NCBI RefSeq assembly: GCF_006636215.1
Contig: NZ_VIFM01000006.1
Location: forward strand, 47,117-111,116
Direction of reading: 5' to 3'
Length of the DNA stretch: 64,000 nucleotides
Source of the DNA: Myxococcus llanfairpwllgwyngyllgogerychwyrndrobwllllantysiliogogogochensis
Lineage (GTDB): Bacteria; Myxococcota; Myxococcia; Myxococcales; Myxococcaceae
Positions 61,877 to 64,000 of the stretch are shown piece after piece. Within the stretch, counting starts at the first letter, position 1. Each line of letters opens with the position of its first letter. The notes beneath the pieces were generated by a model. The model saw nothing but the letters and a program-made list of their open reading frames with translations. It was not told where the DNA came from and made no database searches. The translations under genes were made by a program, and so were the position numbers.

Positions 61877-64000
61877 TCACTGGCGCGCGGCGGCGACGGC
61901 ACCGGTGACGGTGCTGACCAGGGGCCCGATGAGGGCGGGCGCGGTGCTGACCAGGTGCTGGAGCACGTCCGTCCAGCCCTTGTCGGCGGCGGTGCCCATC
62001 ACCGCGGGCTGGTAGCCCTTGCTGGCGGCGGAGACGGCGCCGCCGATGGTGTTCACCAGCGGCCCGATGAGGTGGGGCGCGGAGGAGACGAGGGACGAGA
62101 GCACGTCCGTCCAACCCTTGTCCGCGCCGGCCGGCTGGTAGCCCTTGCTGGCGGCGGAGACGGCGCCACCGATGGTGTTCACGAGCGGCCCGATGAGGGC
62201 GGGCGCGGTGTTGACCAGGTGCTGGAACACGTCCGACCAGCCCTTGTCGGCGGCGGGCTGGTAGCCCTTGCTGGCGGCGGAGACGGCGCCGCCGATGGTG
62301 TTCACCAGCGGCCCGATGAGGGCGGGCGCGGTGCTGACCAGGTGCTGGAGCACGTCCGTCCAGCCCTTGTCGGCGGCGGTGCCCATCACCGCGGGCTGGT
62401 AGCCCTTGCTGGCGGCGGAGACGGCGCCACCGATGGTGTTCACCAGCGGCCCGAGGAGCGCGGGCGCGGAGGAGGCGAGCGACGAGAGCACGTCCGTCCA
62501 ACCCTTGTCCGCGCCGGCCGGCTGGTAGCCCTTGCTGGCGGCGGAGACGGCGCCACCGATGGTGTTCACCAGCGGGCCGATGAGGGCGGGCGCGGTGCTG
62601 ACCAGGTGCTGGAACACGTCCGACCAGCCCTTGTCGGCGGCCGGCTGGTAGCCCTTGCTGGCGGCGGAGACCGCGCCGCCGATGGTGTTCACCAGGGGCC
62701 CGATGAGCGCGGGCGCGGTGCTGACCAGGTGCTGGAGCACATCCGTCCAGCCCTTGTCCGCGCCCTGCGGACCCGTGGCCATCAGGGGATGTGTGAGGCC
62801 GATGGGCAGGCCAACGAGCTGCGAGAGGCCAGGGAGATTCGGCATCTGCGGATACGTCATGGTTTTGACTCCTTCGTTCGACTGGGTGACTGCGGGAGCC
62901 GTGGGAGCGCCCAGCCCGAACGGCAGGCTGACCGGGACCACGGTTTTCGGCGCTGCGCCGAAATCGGTGTTGAGGAAGACGGAGCGGTTGCGCACCCAGT
63001 TGGTGTCGGGCGTCACCAGCAACTCAGGCGTCTGCTGGAAGCCCAGGCTGGAAATCTGGGCCGCGGCCTGCTGGAGGCACTGCGCGTAGGAGACATTCGG
63101 CGTCCCGCCGAGCACCTGTCCCAGCGTGAAGGTGAACACAGACAGGTTCTTGGTGAGCTGCGTGCCCGCGGCCGCCGTCTGCTCGGCGGTGCAGGCCGTC
63201 AGCAGCGTGCAGTTGGCCTGGGGTGGCTCGGCCGCCACCTGCGGGTCATACGCCTTGGTGACGGCCACTCCCGGGAGAATCTGGACGGGCCGGCCGAAGC
63301 CCCGGAAGGGAATCTCCCCGGCGCGCTCGTCGGAGCTCCGGTGCAGCCAGGAGCGCTGGTGCGCCTGCGTGGCGGGCAGGAAGGCCTTCTCTCCCGTGGT
63401 GGCGCCGAAGTCGCGAGGGTCGATGTATGCCTTCACCTTGGCCAGCTCGACGCGGCGGGTGGCCCCCAGTTGATGGAGCTTCCGGGCGAAATCCGACGCG
63501 ATGAAGAGGTCCTTCTCCATCCCCCCGGAGTGGCACGCGTCCAGGACGGTGGTCAGCACGCCCTCGGGGAGCGGCTGGGTCAGCTTGGAGAAGTCCTGGT
63601 CGAAGAAGAAGTCGTCGTAGAGCACCAGGCTCTCTCGCCAGACCTCGTCTATCTGCACGCGGTAGCCATGGCCGGAGAAGAAGAAGACCAGCGCGTCATC
63701 CTGCGTGGCACCGTCGAACAGCCAGGCCAGCGACTCCTTCAGGTTGCTCAGCGTGGCGGCCTCGTCCAGCCGGACCTGGATGTCCTTCGGCGCGAACCCA
63801 TACTGCGTCCCCAGCAGGCTCACCATCAGGTTGGCGTCGTTGATACAACTCGACAGTTGATTGATTTGGGGACGGTAGTTGTTGATGCCCGCGACGACGG
63901 CCTTGCGGTTGCGAATCTGGTTCGGCGCGCGCAGCTCCGAGGAGGTGCGCTTGGTCGGTGTTTCCTTGGGAGCGGGGGGCGGACTCGCGGGGGGCTTGGG
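61877..64000 (-). CDS. Metacaspase-like protein with C-terminal tandem super-repeat (5' end outside window)
   Basis: At least 707 residues are visible; the N-terminus is beyond the right edge. The caspase-like p20 core has KAVVAGINNY, then the His of the dyad in FFFSGHGYR (about base 63670), and the Cys in LDACHSGG (about 63535). After a middle region of about 300 residues come seven tandem units of 36-46 residues (61880-62761) built around ADKGWTDV, APALIGPLVNTIGG and SAASKGYQPA. Metacaspases cut after Arg or Lys, and each unit has SKGY and DKGW Lys sites, so self-processing of the repeats is conceivable (inference). It is convergent with the sigma-factor gene. Confidence 0.9.
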   Translation of the reverse strand, partial: PKPPASPPPAPKETPTKRTSSELRAPNQIRNRKAVVAGINNYRPQINQLSSCINDANLMVSLLGTQYGFAPKDIQVRLDEAATLSNLKESLAWLFDGATQDDALVFFFSGHGYRVQIDEVWRESLVLYDDFFFDQDFSKLTQPLPEGVLTTVLDACHSGGMEKDLFIASDFARKLHQLGATRRVELAKVKAYIDPRDFGATTGEKAFLPATQAHQRSWLHRSSDERAGEIPFRGFGRPVQILPGVAVTKAYDPQVAAEPPQANCTLLTACTAEQTAAAGTQLTKNLSVFTFTLGQVLGGTPNVSYAQCLQQAAAQISSLGFQQTPELLVTPDTNWVRNRSVFLNTDFGAAPKTVVPVSLPFGLGAPTAPAVTQSNEGVKTMTYPQMPNLPGLSQLVGLPIGLTHPLMATGPQGADKGWTDVLQHLVSTAPALIGPLVNTIGGAVSAASKGYQPAADKGWSDVFQHLVSTAPALIGPLVNTIGGAVSAASKGYQPAGADKGWTDVLSSLASSAPALLGPLVNTIGGAVSAASKGYQPAVMGTAADKGWTDVLQHLVSTAPALIGPLVNTIGGAVSAASKGYQPAADKGWSDVFQHLVNTAPALIGPLVNTIGGAVSAASKGYQPAGADKGWTDVLSSLVSSAPHLIGPLVNTIGGAVSAASKGYQPAVMGTAADKGWTDVLQHLVSTAPALIGPLVSTVTGAVAAARQ
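61880..62761 (-). repeat. Seven coding tandem repeats with three-unit higher-order period
   Basis: Units on the coding strand: 62639-62761 (41 codons), 62513-62638 (42), 62375-62512 (46), 62252-62374 (41), 62126-62251 (42), 61988-62125 (46) and 61880-61987 (36). The A-B-C order repeats (A QHLVST, B FQHLV, C SSLxSSAP with the VMGTA tail), a 387 bp super-period. Triplets differ at only about four residues. This points to recent duplication of a three-unit block followed by a final A-type unit. Confidence 0.95.

Noticed and set aside
61880..62761. The tandem repeats considered as a CRISPR array.
   Set aside because: Units are in frame, 108-138 bp, without unique spacers and part of a conserved protein gene.

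Overview
The window is high-GC DNA from a fruiting-type myxobacterium (Myxococcota, most likely Myxococcaceae). The signs are strong third-position GC, many secreted proteins and lipoproteins, WD40, HEAT, RCC1 and CAP-domain proteins, a stand-alone sigma-54 activator, and a lipoprotein-toxin/immunity pair of the SitA6/SitI6 type, a family known from myxobacterial kin discrimination. No rRNA, tRNA, insertion sequence or CRISPR array was found. Most of the window is ordinary chromosome; accessory systems lie near 10-14 kb, 29-30.5 kb and above all 52-64 kb.

Left part (1-28.7 kb): a degenerate short-chain dehydrogenase; a secreted hypothetical; a two-domain S41 peptidase; a membrane pyrophosphatase of the K+-dependent sequence type; three membrane or small hypotheticals; a lipoprotein alpha/beta hydrolase beside an SdpR/SdpI-like repressor-membrane pair; a large KAP P-loop NTPase; an SDR plus TetR operon behind a strong promoter flanked by an inverted repeat; a WD40 lipoprotein; a LysR regulator divergent from a cupin plus Tat-exported metallo-hydrolase operon; a methyltransferase; an RluA-type protein lacking the usual catalytic Asp; a peroxiredoxin plus DsbA-like pair; an ExbB/TolQ protein without ExbD; a solitary DNA adenine methylase; and a lipoprotein with an EreA/ChaN-like motif.

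Middle (28.9-52 kb): the SitA6/SitI6 pair, an aldo/keto reductase, secreted and CAP proteins, an RCC1 remnant, a beta-lactamase-like serine hydrolase whose 3' end overlaps a convergent gene, a HEAT-repeat protein, a MATE exporter, a bestrophin, a mannitol dehydrogenase, a three-gene unit (outer-membrane protein, cupredoxin-like protein, membrane adenylate cyclase), a multidomain esterase with a TTG start, a second degenerate SDR and an ECF-like sigma factor.

Right part (52.1-64 kb): the most notable region. A leftward operon encodes a 111-residue precursor peptide ending in CCCCCPCCTCT, a fused ThiF-like/YcaO cyclodehydratase, a SagB-type azoline dehydrogenase, a B12-type radical SAM protein, a cytochrome P450 and a class I methyltransferase; the last four genes overlap by ATGA. 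This is a thiazole/oxazole-modified microcin (TOMM, RiPP) cluster predicted to make a heavily tailored polythiazole peptide. A sigma-54 activator and a translationally coupled sigma-70-family factor are divergent from the precursor gene. Beyond a shared bidirectional terminator lies a metacaspase-like gene, cut by the window edge, whose C-terminus is seven near-identical units in an A-B-C/A-B-C/A super-repeat.
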